Of a stretch of 7,442 bases of DNA, positions 1-5,728 are shown piece after piece. Origin of the DNA: an uncultured Eubacteriales bacterium (GTDB taxonomy: Bacteria; Bacillota; Clostridia; Oscillospirales; Oscillospiraceae); the NCBI GenBank assembly GCA_900549405.1, contig URNZ01000079.1, forward strand, positions 1 to 7,442, in the 5' to 3' direction. The notes under the pieces were generated by a model. The model was not told the DNA's origin. It made no database searches and saw only the letters and a program-made list of their open reading frames with translations. A program made the position numbers and the translations under genes. The first letter of the stretch is position 1. Every line of letters begins with the position of its first letter.

Positions 1-1
1 G

Positions 2-1372
2 CCCATCCCCATCTTCTACTGCGATGCCTGCGGCGCGGATATCGTCACCCCTGAGACCATCGACCACGTCTCCGAGCTGTTCCGGGCGCACGGGTCCAAC
101 GTCTGGTTCGACCGGGAGGCCGAAGAGCTGCTCCCCGACGGATTCAAATGTCCCAAGTGCGGCCACACCCATTTTACCAAGGAGACCGACATCATGGATG
201 TGTGGTTCGACTCCGGCTCCACCCACGCCGCCGTCCTGGACGAGCGCCCCTATCTCCACTTCCCCGCCGACATCTATCTGGAGGGCGGCGACCAGTACCG
301 CGGCTGGTTCCAATCCTCTATGCTCACCAGCATCGCCGCCAAGGGCGTGGCGCCCTACCGGCAGATCATCACCCACGGCTGGACCGTGGACGGCGAGGGC
401 CGTGCCATGCACAAGTCCCTGGGCAACGGCGTGGACCCCGCCGACATCTTCAAGAAGTACGGCGCGGACCTGCTGCGTCTGTGGGCCGGTTCCGCCGACT
501 ACCACGTGGACGTGCGCTGCTCCGACGCCATCTTCAAGCAGCTCAGCCAGAACTACCTGAAGTTCCGCAACACCGCCCGCTACTGCCTGGGCAACCTGGC
601 CGGCTTCGACCCCGACCATCTGGTGGCCCCCCAGGATATGCTGGAGCTGGACCGCTGGGCCGTCACCAAGCTCAACGAGCTGACGCAGCAGTGCTTCGCC
701 GCCTATGACAACTACGAGTTCCATGTGGTCTCCCACGCCGTCAACGACTTCTGCGTGGTGGAGCTGTCCAGCTTCTATCTGGACATCATCAAGGACCGCC
801 TGTACTGCGAGGAGACCGACGGCCTGGCCCGCCGCTCCGCCCAGACCGCCCTGTGGCTCATCCTGGACACCATCACCAAGCTGTTCGCCCCCATCCTGGC
901 CTTCACCTGCGACGAGATCTGGCAGGCCATGCCCCACAAGACCGGCGACGACGCCCGGAACGTGGTCCTGAACGAGATGAACCAGCCCTTCGCCGACTAT
1001 GCCCTGGACGAGGCCGCCATGGCCAAGTGGGACAAGATCATCTCCGTCCGCACCGCCGTGAACGCCGCCCTGGAGAGCGCCCGGAACGAGAAGAAGATCG
1101 GCAAGAGCCTGGAGGCCCAGATCGCCGTCACCGTCCCCGCCGAGGACGCCTTCCTGGCCGAGATGAACGCCGACGAGCTGGCCGACCTGTTCATCGTCTC
1201 CCAGGCCGCCCTCACCGTGGGCAGCGAGCTGTCCGTCTCCGTCTCCCCCGCCCAGGGTGAGAAGTGCCAGCGCTGCTGGAAGCACCACCCCCTGGTGGGC
1301 TCCGACGCCAAGCACCCCGCCCTGTGCCCCCGCTGCGCCAAGGTGGTCGCCGCCCTGAACATCGAGGAGTAA
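2..1372 (+). CDS. ileS: isoleucyl-tRNA synthetase, C-terminal part (5' end outside window)
   Basis: Cytoplasmic class I aminoacyl-tRNA synthetase that activates isoleucine with ATP and charges tRNA-Ile. The open frame enters from the left edge and encodes 456 residues; the N-terminal HIGH motif and most of the CP1 editing domain lie outside the window. Seen here: two CxxC pairs (YCDACG, KCPKCG) in the first 60 residues, then the IleRS hallmark DVWFDSGSTH at about nt 197-226, and the ATP-binding KMSKS-type loop as AMHKSLGN at nt 404-427. An alpha-helical anticodon-binding region follows. The C-terminal zinc knuckle has Cys codons at 1265, 1274, 1325 and 1334 (CxRCW...LCPRC), typical of bacterial IleRS. 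It ends with TAA just before a strong terminator, so it is the last gene of its transcript. Identification is firm. The only oddity is the MHKS spelling of the KMSKS loop. Confidence 0.97.
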   Translation, partial: PIPIFYCDACGADIVTPETIDHVSELFRAHGSNVWFDREAEELLPDGFKCPKCGHTHFTKETDIMDVWFDSGSTHAAVLDERPYLHFPADIYLEGGDQYRGWFQSSMLTSIAAKGVAPYRQIITHGWTVDGEGRAMHKSLGNGVDPADIFKKYGADLLRLWAGSADYHVDVRCSDAIFKQLSQNYLKFRNTARYCLGNLAGFDPDHLVAPQDMLELDRWAVTKLNELTQQCFAAYDNYEFHVVSHAVNDFCVVELSSFYLDIIKDRLYCEETDGLARRSAQTALWLILDTITKLFAPILAFTCDEIWQAMPHKTGDDARNVVLNEMNQPFADYALDEAAMAKWDKIISVRTAVNAALESARNEKKIGKSLEAQIAVTVPAEDAFLAEMNADELADLFIVSQAALTVGSELSVSVSPAQGEKCQRCWKHHPLVGSDAKHPALCPRCAKVVAALNIEE

Positions 1373-1395
1373 GCCCCCAACTTTATACAGACTCC

Positions 1396-1430
1396 AGCCG
1401 CCGCCCGTTCTGTCCGGGCGGCGGCTTTTT
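1396..1430 (+). terminator. intrinsic terminator after ileS
   Basis: A perfect 12-bp GC-rich stem (1396-1407 with 1415-1426) has a 7-nt loop and runs into TTTTT at 1426-1430. It starts 23 bases after the ileS stop codon and is a textbook Rho-independent terminator. Confidence 0.95.
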
Positions 1431-1490
1431 CTATGCAAACTCCACAACGGCCCCCAAACAATTTCACACTCTATTTCACTAGTGCGTGGA

Positions 1491-1519
1491 TATACAGAAC
1501 CTGTTTTTTCTGGTATACT
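1491..1519 (+). promoter_or_regulatory. candidate sigma-A promoter of the dehydrogenase gene
   Basis: The -35 element is TATACA (1491-1496; 4 of 6 consensus bases). After a 17-bp spacer comes an extended -10, TGG-TATACT (1511-1519; TATACT has 5 of 6). Transcription would begin near 1526, giving a leader of about 115 nt before the ATG at 1642. The promoter elements lie inside an imperfect inverted repeat, TATACAGAA (1491-1499) against TTCTGGTATA (1508-1517). This could be an operator or could simply reflect the promoter sequence. Upstream, ATTTCAC occurs twice (1461-1467, 1473-1479) with 12-bp periodicity. This is a prediction from sequence only. Confidence 0.6.
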
Positions 1520-1576
1520 AAGACCACCTTTCGGAAAAGGGTAATTTGTGCAAATCTTTTCTCCCGGCGTGTCTTC

Positions 1577-1599
1577 GTTCCCCGCCGTTGGCGGGGAAC
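1577..1599 (+). promoter_or_regulatory. leader hairpin upstream of the dehydrogenase gene
   Basis: A perfect 10-bp stem, GTTCCCCGCC (1577-1586) with GGCGGGGAAC (1590-1599), closes on a 3-nt loop. No T-run follows, so it is not an intrinsic terminator. It lies within the predicted 5' untranslated region, 26 bases before the ribosome binding site at 1626-1632. It could stabilise the mRNA or be a protein-binding site; the function is unknown. Confidence 0.5.
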
Positions 1600-1641
1600 A
1601 CAAGGCCTGATTGGGGGAAGCATATTAAGGAGTGTGTCAAA

Positions 1642-2724
1642 ATGGAAAACTACACTGTCCTCGTCCCTCCCTACACGGTGGGGCCCGAGGCGTACCGGAG
1701 CATCCCGGAGTATTGCCGGGTCTATGGGACCACCGCGGTGGTCATCGGCGGGAAAAAGGCCATGGCCGCCGCCCACGATAAGCTGCTTGCCGCAGTGGAC
1801 GGCAGCGAGATCGCCATCTCCGGGTTCTTCCATTTTGGCACAGAGTGTACCTTTTCCGCCGCCCATGCCCTGGAGACAGAGCCAGCCATCCAAAACGCGG
1901 ACATGATCTTCGCCGTGGGCGGGGGCAAGGCGGTGGACACCGCCAAGCTGGTGGCCCTGGACTTAAACAAGCCCTTCTTCACCTTCCCCACCATCGCCTC
2001 CAACTGCGCGGCCTCCTCCGCCCTGGCCATCGTGTACAACGAGGACGGCAGCTTCTGCGACTTTGTCCACTTCCTCCAGTCGGCCAAGCACGTCTTTCTG
2101 GACACGGAGATCATGGCCCAGGCCCCCATCCGCTTCCTGTGGGCGGGCATCGGCGACACCTATGCCAAGTTCTATGAGGTGAGTATCTCCGCCCGGGGGG
2201 AGCGGCTGGAACAGTTCCGTGCCGCCGGGGTCACCCTGTGCCGCATGTGTCTGGACACCATGCGAGAGCACGGGGCCAGCGCGCTGGAGGCCAACCGGGC
2301 CGGGCAGTCCACCTATGACCTGGAGCAGGTGGTGCTGACCATCGTCATCACCACGGGCTGGGTGTCCATGCTGGTGGCCCGGGATCACACCATGGACTAT
2401 AACGGCGGCGTGGCCCACGCCTTTTACTATGGCCTGTGCAGCCTGCCCGGCTTTGCCGACGACGAAAAGCGGCTCCACGGCGTGGTGGTGGCCCTGGGGG
2501 TGCTCATGCTCCTGCTGGTGGACGGCAGAGAGGGGGAGTGCCGCCAGCTCCAGGACTTCAACCGCACGGTGAACCTGCCCACCTGTCTTCAGGACGTGGA
2601 CATCACCGTGGACGACGTCCGCCGCGCCGCCCCCGAGATCCTCCGAGACGCCGACCTGGAGCACTACCCCTATCAGGTGACAGAAGACATGCTGGTCCGG
2701 GCCGCGGAGAAATTGGCGAGCTGA
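1642..2724 (+). CDS. iron-containing alcohol dehydrogenase / glycerol dehydrogenase family protein
   Basis: A 360-residue cytoplasmic NAD(P)-dependent oxidoreductase of the GldA-like branch of the iron-containing alcohol dehydrogenase fold. The N-terminal dinucleotide-binding half includes AVVIGGKKA near residue 32 and the GGGKAVDT phosphate-binding loop at 93-100. The C-terminal helical half supplies a divalent-metal site: Asp172 in GIGDTYAKFYE, His259 in GVAHAFYYGL and His279 in KRLHGVVVALG. These positions closely match the Asp/His/His ligands of glycerol dehydrogenase, so the enzyme should be active. The length suits GldA (about 365). The ATG at 1642 is chosen because TAAGGAG (1626-1632) lies 9 bases upstream and typical N-terminal fold residues begin there; the frame is open further upstream but has no ribosome binding site. 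It is a single-gene unit between ileS and rpsO with its own promoter, so context gives no substrate. Substrate and physiological metal are unknown. Confidence 0.9.
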   Translation: MENYTVLVPPYTVGPEAYRSIPEYCRVYGTTAVVIGGKKAMAAAHDKLLAAVDGSEIAISGFFHFGTECTFSAAHALETEPAIQNADMIFAVGGGKAVDTAKLVALDLNKPFFTFPTIASNCAASSALAIVYNEDGSFCDFVHFLQSAKHVFLDTEIMAQAPIRFLWAGIGDTYAKFYEVSISARGERLEQFRAAGVTLCRMCLDTMREHGASALEANRAGQSTYDLEQVVLTIVITTGWVSMLVARDHTMDYNGGVAHAFYYGLCSLPGFADDEKRLHGVVVALGVLMLLLVDGREGECRQLQDFNRTVNLPTCLQDVDITVDDVRRAAPEILRDADLEHYPYQVTEDMLVRAAEKLAS

Positions 2725-2845
2725 CCCTCTCCGCCCCCTTCGGGGGCACCTCCCCCACAGGGGGAGGCAAGGGGCACAGTTCCAAAGGTACGGTCTTGGC
2801 TCCCCCTGTGGGGGAGCTGGCACGGCGTAGCCGTGACTGAGAGGG
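2725..2845. repeat. MITE-like palindromic repeat element, four tandem hairpins
   Basis: A 121-bp non-coding element bounded by perfect 7-bp inverted termini, CCCTCTC (2725-2731) and GAGAGGG (2839-2845). Inside are four hairpins, each with a 3-nt loop: 2733-2747 (6 bp), 2749-2767 (8 bp, CCTCCCCC arm), 2799-2817 (8 bp, GCTCCCCC arm) and 2821-2835 (6 bp, CACGGC arm). The two halves are imperfect inverted copies of one another. It begins on the first base after the dehydrogenase TGA and has no coding frame of its own. It resembles the dispersed palindromic units common in Oscillospiraceae genomes (recalled, not searched). It probably acts as the 3' end or stabiliser of the dehydrogenase transcript, since no T-tailed terminator is seen there. 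Mobility is inferred from architecture only. Confidence 0.75.
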
Positions 2846-2882
2846 CCTCCCCCGGAATTTCCACGAAAATGTGTTTTTTCCC

Positions 2883-2911
2883 TTTACAGCCGGGCAGAAT
2901 TATGATATAGT
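2883..2911 (+). promoter_or_regulatory. sigma-A promoter of rpsO(-pnp)
   Basis: TTTACA (2883-2888; 5 of 6) and TATAGT (2906-2911; 5 of 6) are separated by exactly 17 bp, with an extended -10 TGA immediately before. Transcription would start near 2918, leaving about 125 nt of leader before rpsO. It is the best promoter match in the rpsO upstream region and lies 37 bp beyond the repeat element. Confidence 0.75.
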
Positions 2912-2937
2912 AGCCCAGCATGATAATTGCGTTTTCA

Positions 2938-3034
2938 TGCCCACCCTCCTCGTTGCGGGACACGGCCCGGACAACAGTCCGGGGCTTCACCCACCTGCTA
3001 CGCGGAAGATTGGGCAAACAAACATGAAAGGTGG
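2938..3034 (+). promoter_or_regulatory. structured rpsO leader, candidate S15 autoregulatory element
   Basis: Three nested helices are visible. P1 is TGCCCA (2938-2943) with TGGGCA (3011-3016). P2 is 2951-2959 with 2994-3002 (8 pairs including one G-U, one T-T mismatch). P3 is CCCGGAC (2966-2972) with GTCCGGG (2977-2983), closing on AACA. A competing pairing exists: CCACCT (2991-2996) is exactly complementary to the ribosome binding site AGGTGG (3029-3034) and overlaps P2. The leader could therefore switch between an open and an occluded rpsO start. S15 is known to repress its own mRNA in several bacterial lineages through unrelated leader folds. That this leader does so is inference. Confidence 0.55.
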
Positions 3035-3042
3035 AAATTCCC

Positions 3043-3309
3043 ATGATCCGTAAGGACGAAAAGACTGCTGTTATCCTGGCCAACCGCACCCACGAGAACG
3101 ACACTGGCTCCCCCGAGGTCCAGATCGCTATCCTGTCCGCCCGCATTGCCGAGCTGACCGAGCACCTGAAGGTGCACATCCACGACAACCACAGCCGCCG
3201 CGGCCTGTACAAGATGATCGGTAAGCGCCGCAAGCTGCTGGATTATCTGATGGCCAAGGACATCGAGCGTTACCGCGCCATCATCGCCAAGCTGGGCATC
3301 CGTAAGTAA
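3043..3309 (+). CDS. rpsO: 30S ribosomal protein S15
   Basis: An 88-residue protein, the usual S15 length, that binds the central domain of 16S rRNA early in small-subunit assembly. It shows the family core: [15 protein letters not shown] at about 24-38, then [11 protein letters not shown] with the conserved rRNA-contacting histidines and arginines, and the KRRKLLDYL segment. The ATG at 3043 has AAAGGTGG (3027-3034) 8 bases upstream. A GTG at 3031 in frame lies inside that ribosome binding site and is not a credible start. The gene precedes pnp on the same strand, the conserved bacterial order, and no convincing terminator separates them, so co-transcription is likely. The upstream leader can pair with the ribosome binding site, suggesting translational control. 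Confidence 0.98.
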   Translation: MIRKDEKTAVILANRTHENDTGSPEVQIAILSARIAELTEHLKVHIHDNHSRRGLYKMIGKRRKLLDYLMAKDIERYRAIIAKLGIRK

Positions 3310-3320
3310 GTTTTGTGTCT

Positions 3321-3353
3321 CATAGGGCAGCGCGCCTATCGTGCTGCCCTATG
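3321..3353 (+). other. rpsO-pnp intercistronic hairpin (processing site or weak terminator)
   Basis: CATAGGGCAGC (3321-3331) pairs perfectly with GCTGCCCTATG (3343-3353), extended inward by one G-U and one C-G pair around a 7-nt loop. The stem starts 11 bases after the rpsO stop. The sequence after it (TTCACATCC) has no T-run, so strong termination is unlikely. A role in protecting the rpsO 3' end, in processing or in partial attenuation is more plausible. Confidence 0.6.
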
Positions 3354-3374
3354 TTCACATCCTGCGCCATTTTA

Positions 3375-3483
3375 CCACCGCCGGAGCGACCCGCTTTTTT
3401 AGCAGTTGGACCTGGGCCGCAGTTTTTTGTTCTGCACGCTGCGATCCGGCTCCAAGTGCTAAAGGGTCGGCGCGCTCCGGTGG
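3375..3483 (+). promoter_or_regulatory. long imperfect hairpin in the pnp leader, candidate RNase III / PNPase control element
   Basis: Two arms of about 47 nt (3375-3422 and 3439-3483) pair through about 37 base pairs in blocks: CGCAG/CTGCG at the apex; 3412-3416 with 3445-3449; TTGGA/TCCAA; TTTAGCA (3398-3404) with TGCTAAA (3457-3463) except one mismatch beside it; GACCC (3388-3392) with GGGTC (3464-3468); GGAGC (3383-3387) with GCTCC (3474-3478); and a short base. There is one 5-nt bulge on each side and a 16-nt apical loop. It ends 8 bases before the pnp ribosome binding site (3492-3499). In E. coli the pnp leader also forms a long duplex that RNase III cuts, allowing PNPase to repress itself; the same role here is inference. 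Confidence 0.65.
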
Positions 3484-3506
3484 ACCACAGGAAAAGGAGT
3501 GTTTTT

Positions 3507-5657
3507 ATGTCGACTATTATCAAGCACAAGCAGTTCCCCAAGAACAAGAAGTGGACCATGGACCTGTGCGGCCGTCCCCTGACCATTGAGGTGGGCAAGG
3601 TGGCCGAGCTGGCCAACGCCGCCGCCATGGTCACCTATGGCGAGACCACCGTGATGGTGGCCGTCACCGTGGCCCCCCGTCCCCGTGACGGCGTGGACTT
3701 CTTCCCCCTGTCCGTGGACTTTGAGGAGAAGCTGTACGCCGTGGGCCGCATCCCCGGCTCCTTCATGCGCCGTGAGGGCCGCCCCTCCCTGCCCGCCGTG
3801 CTGGCCAGCCGCCTGATCGACCGGCCCATGCGCCCCCTGTTCCCCTATGACTTCCGCAACGACGTGTGCATCACCTGCACCGTGATGAGCGTGGACTACG
3901 ACTGCTCCCCCGAGGTGGCCGCCATGATCGGCGCCTCCGCCTGCGTGAGCTATTCCGAGATCCCCTTCGCCGGTCCCATCGGCTGCCTGGAGGTGGGCTA
4001 TGTGGACGGCCAGATCGTCCTGAACCCCAACCAGGAGCAGCGCAAGACCTCCCGCATGGACGTCACCGTGGCCGCCACCCGGGAGAAGGTGGTCATGATC
4101 GAGGCCGGTGCCGACGAGATCCCCGACGAGATCATGTACGCCGGTATCGTGAAGGCCCACGAGGAGATCCGCAAGCAGATCGACCTCATCGACCAGATCG
4201 TGGCTGAGATCGGCAAGCCCAAGATGGAGTATGAGCACGCCCAGTTCAACCAGGAGCTGTTCGACAAGATCACCACCGAGTTCATGGACGAGGCCAAGGC
4301 CGCCATGGACACCGACGACAAGAACGTGCGCGAGGAGCGCTGGAACGCCATGATCGACCACTGGCACGAGAAGTATCTGGAGGAGTATCCCGATATGGAT
4401 CAGTACCTGGAGGAGTTCACCTATAAGTTCCAGAAGAAGATCGTCAAGGCCTGGCTGCTGGAGGGCCACCGCGTGGATGGCCGCGCCAAGAACGAGATCC
4501 GTCCTCTGGCCGCCGAGGTGGGCGTGCTGCCCCGCGTCCACGGCTCCGGCCTGTTCACCCGCGGCCAGACCCAGGTCCTGTCCGTGGCTACCCTGAACAC
4601 CCTGTCCGCCTGCCAGAAGCTGGACACCATCTGGGAAGAGGACGAGAAGCGCTATATGCACCACTACAACTTCCCCCCCTACTCCGTGGGCGAGGCCAAG
4701 GCTCCCCGTTCCACCAACCGTCGTGAGTACGGCCACGGCGCTCTGGCCGAGCGGGCTCTGGTGCCCGTGCTGCCCAGCGTGGACGAGTTCCCCTATGCCA
4801 TCCGCGTGGTCAGCGAGGTGCTGTCCTCCAACGGTTCCACCTCTCAGGGCTCCATCTGCGGCTCCACGCTGGCCCTGATGGACGCCGGTGTGCCCATCAA
4901 GGCCCCCGTGGCCGGCATCTCCTGCGGCCTGATCCAGGACGACGACGGCTCCTTCCAGACCTTCATCGACATCCAGGGCGTGGAGGACTTCCACGGCGAG
5001 ATGGACTTTAAGGTGGCCGGTACCAAGTCCGGCATCACCGCCATCCAGATGGACCTGAAGAACGACGGTCTGACCCACGAGATCATCAAGGAGGCCCTGG
5101 AGATCACCCGGGACGCCCGCTTCGCCATCCTGGACGAGATCATGCTGCCCTGCATCTCCGCCCCCCGGGCCGAGGTCAGCCGCTTCGCCCCCAAGATGAT
5201 CACCATGAAGATCGAGCCTGACCGCATCCGCGAGGTCATCGGCAAGGGCGGCTCCGTCATCCAGAAGATCACCGCCGAGTCCGGCGCCCAGATCGACATT
5301 GAGGACGACGGCACCATCCACATCGCCTCCCCCGACGCCGCCAGCTGCGACGCCGCCAAGAAGATGATCGAGACCATCGTCTTCGTCCCCGAGGTGGGCG
5401 GCCTGTACTATGGCAAGGTGGTCCGCATCCTCCAGTTCGGCGCCTTTGTGGAGCTGGCCCCCGGCAAGGACGGCATGGTCCACATCTCCAAGCTGGCTGA
5501 CCGCCGGGTGGAGAAGGTGGAGGACGTGGTGAACATCGGCGACATGATCTGGGTCAAGGTCACCGACATCGACGACAAGGGCCGCGTCAACCTGTCCTAT
5601 AAGGACGCCCTGAAAGAGATCCGCGCCAAGAAAGAGGCCGGAGAGCCCATCAAGTAA
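3507..5657 (+). CDS. pnp: polyribonucleotide nucleotidyltransferase (PNPase)
   Basis: A 716-residue cytoplasmic 3'-5' phosphorolytic exoribonuclease that degrades RNA with phosphate to nucleoside diphosphates and works in mRNA turnover. Domain order is complete: RNase PH-like domain 1 (about 10-145, with FFPLSVDFEEKLYAVGRIPGSF at 65-86), the all-helical linker (about 240-320), and catalytic RNase PH-like domain 2 (about 320-550), with FTRGQTQ at 350-356, SSNGSTSQGSICGS at 440-453 for phosphate binding, and catalytic Asp494 and Asp500 spaced as in E. coli Asp486/Asp492. A KH domain follows with GKGG at 579-582, then an S1 domain at about 632-700. The C-terminal tail is short. The ATG at 3507 is supported by AAAAGGAG (3492-3499), 7 bases upstream; the frame stays open to 3315 but that stretch is the structured leader. 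Probably the second gene of an rpsO-pnp operon. Confidence 0.98.
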   Translation: MSTIIKHKQFPKNKKWTMDLCGRPLTIEVGKVAELANAAAMVTYGETTVMVAVTVAPRPRDGVDFFPLSVDFEEKLYAVGRIPGSFMRREGRPSLPAVLASRLIDRPMRPLFPYDFRNDVCITCTVMSVDYDCSPEVAAMIGASACVSYSEIPFAGPIGCLEVGYVDGQIVLNPNQEQRKTSRMDVTVAATREKVVMIEAGADEIPDEIMYAGIVKAHEEIRKQIDLIDQIVAEIGKPKMEYEHAQFNQELFDKITTEFMDEAKAAMDTDDKNVREERWNAMIDHWHEKYLEEYPDMDQYLEEFTYKFQKKIVKAWLLEGHRVDGRAKNEIRPLAAEVGVLPRVHGSGLFTRGQTQVLSVATLNTLSACQKLDTIWEEDEKRYMHHYNFPPYSVGEAKAPRSTNRREYGHGALAERALVPVLPSVDEFPYAIRVVSEVLSSNGSTSQGSICGSTLALMDAGVPIKAPVAGISCGLIQDDDGSFQTFIDIQGVEDFHGEMDFKVAGTKSGITAIQMDLKNDGLTHEIIKEALEITRDARFAILDEIMLPCISAPRAEVSRFAPKMITMKIEPDRIREVIGKGGSVIQKITAESGAQIDIEDDGTIHIASPDAASCDAAKKMIETIVFVPEVGGLYYGKVVRILQFGAFVELAPGKDGMVHISKLADRRVEKVEDVVNIGDMIWVKVTDIDDKGRVNLSYKDALKEIRAKKEAGEPIK

Positions 5658-5675
5658 TTCCCCCTGAGCTGCGAC

Positions 5676-5711
5676 AAAAGCCGTGAGAGCGATCTGCTCT
5701 CACGGCTTTTT
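5676..5711. terminator. bidirectional intrinsic terminator between pnp and the M56 gene
   Basis: A perfect stem of up to 15 bp (5676-5690 with 5696-5710) has a 5-nt loop, AAAA on the left and TTTTT on the right (5707-5711). It follows the pnp stop by 18 bases. Because the left flank reads TTTT on the minus strand, it can also end the convergent M56 transcript, whose stop lies at 5729-5731. Confidence 0.93.
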
Positions 5712-5728
5712 GCGTTTTGCGTCTTTAG

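Noticed and set aside
1546..1641. N-terminal extension of the dehydrogenase
   Set aside because: The upstream stretch contains the leader hairpin, has no ribosome binding site and adds residues not expected for the family. The ATG at 1642 has TAAGGAG at the right distance.
1963..2823. A 286-codon open frame antisense to the dehydrogenase gene
   Set aside because: It has the same codon-register effect. It also begins inside the palindromic repeat element and shows no recognisable protein features.
3383..3400. Possible intrinsic terminator of rpsO (GGAGCG/CGCTTT stem with T6)
   Set aside because: The stem has only four strong pairs plus two G-U pairs and competes with the far more stable long hairpin. 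At most it is a weak attenuator.
3315..3506. N-terminal extension of pnp by 64 codons
   Set aside because: The frame happens to be open through the structured leader, but the good ribosome binding site and normal PNPase N-terminus are at 3507.
3459..5483. A 674-codon open frame antisense to pnp
   Set aside because: It is in exact codon register with pnp, so a stop there needs a sense codon ending in A (TTA, CTA, TCA). These are almost absent in this GC-rich gene. The translation is a low-complexity run of Gly, His, Leu, Asp and Val, and it has no family signature.
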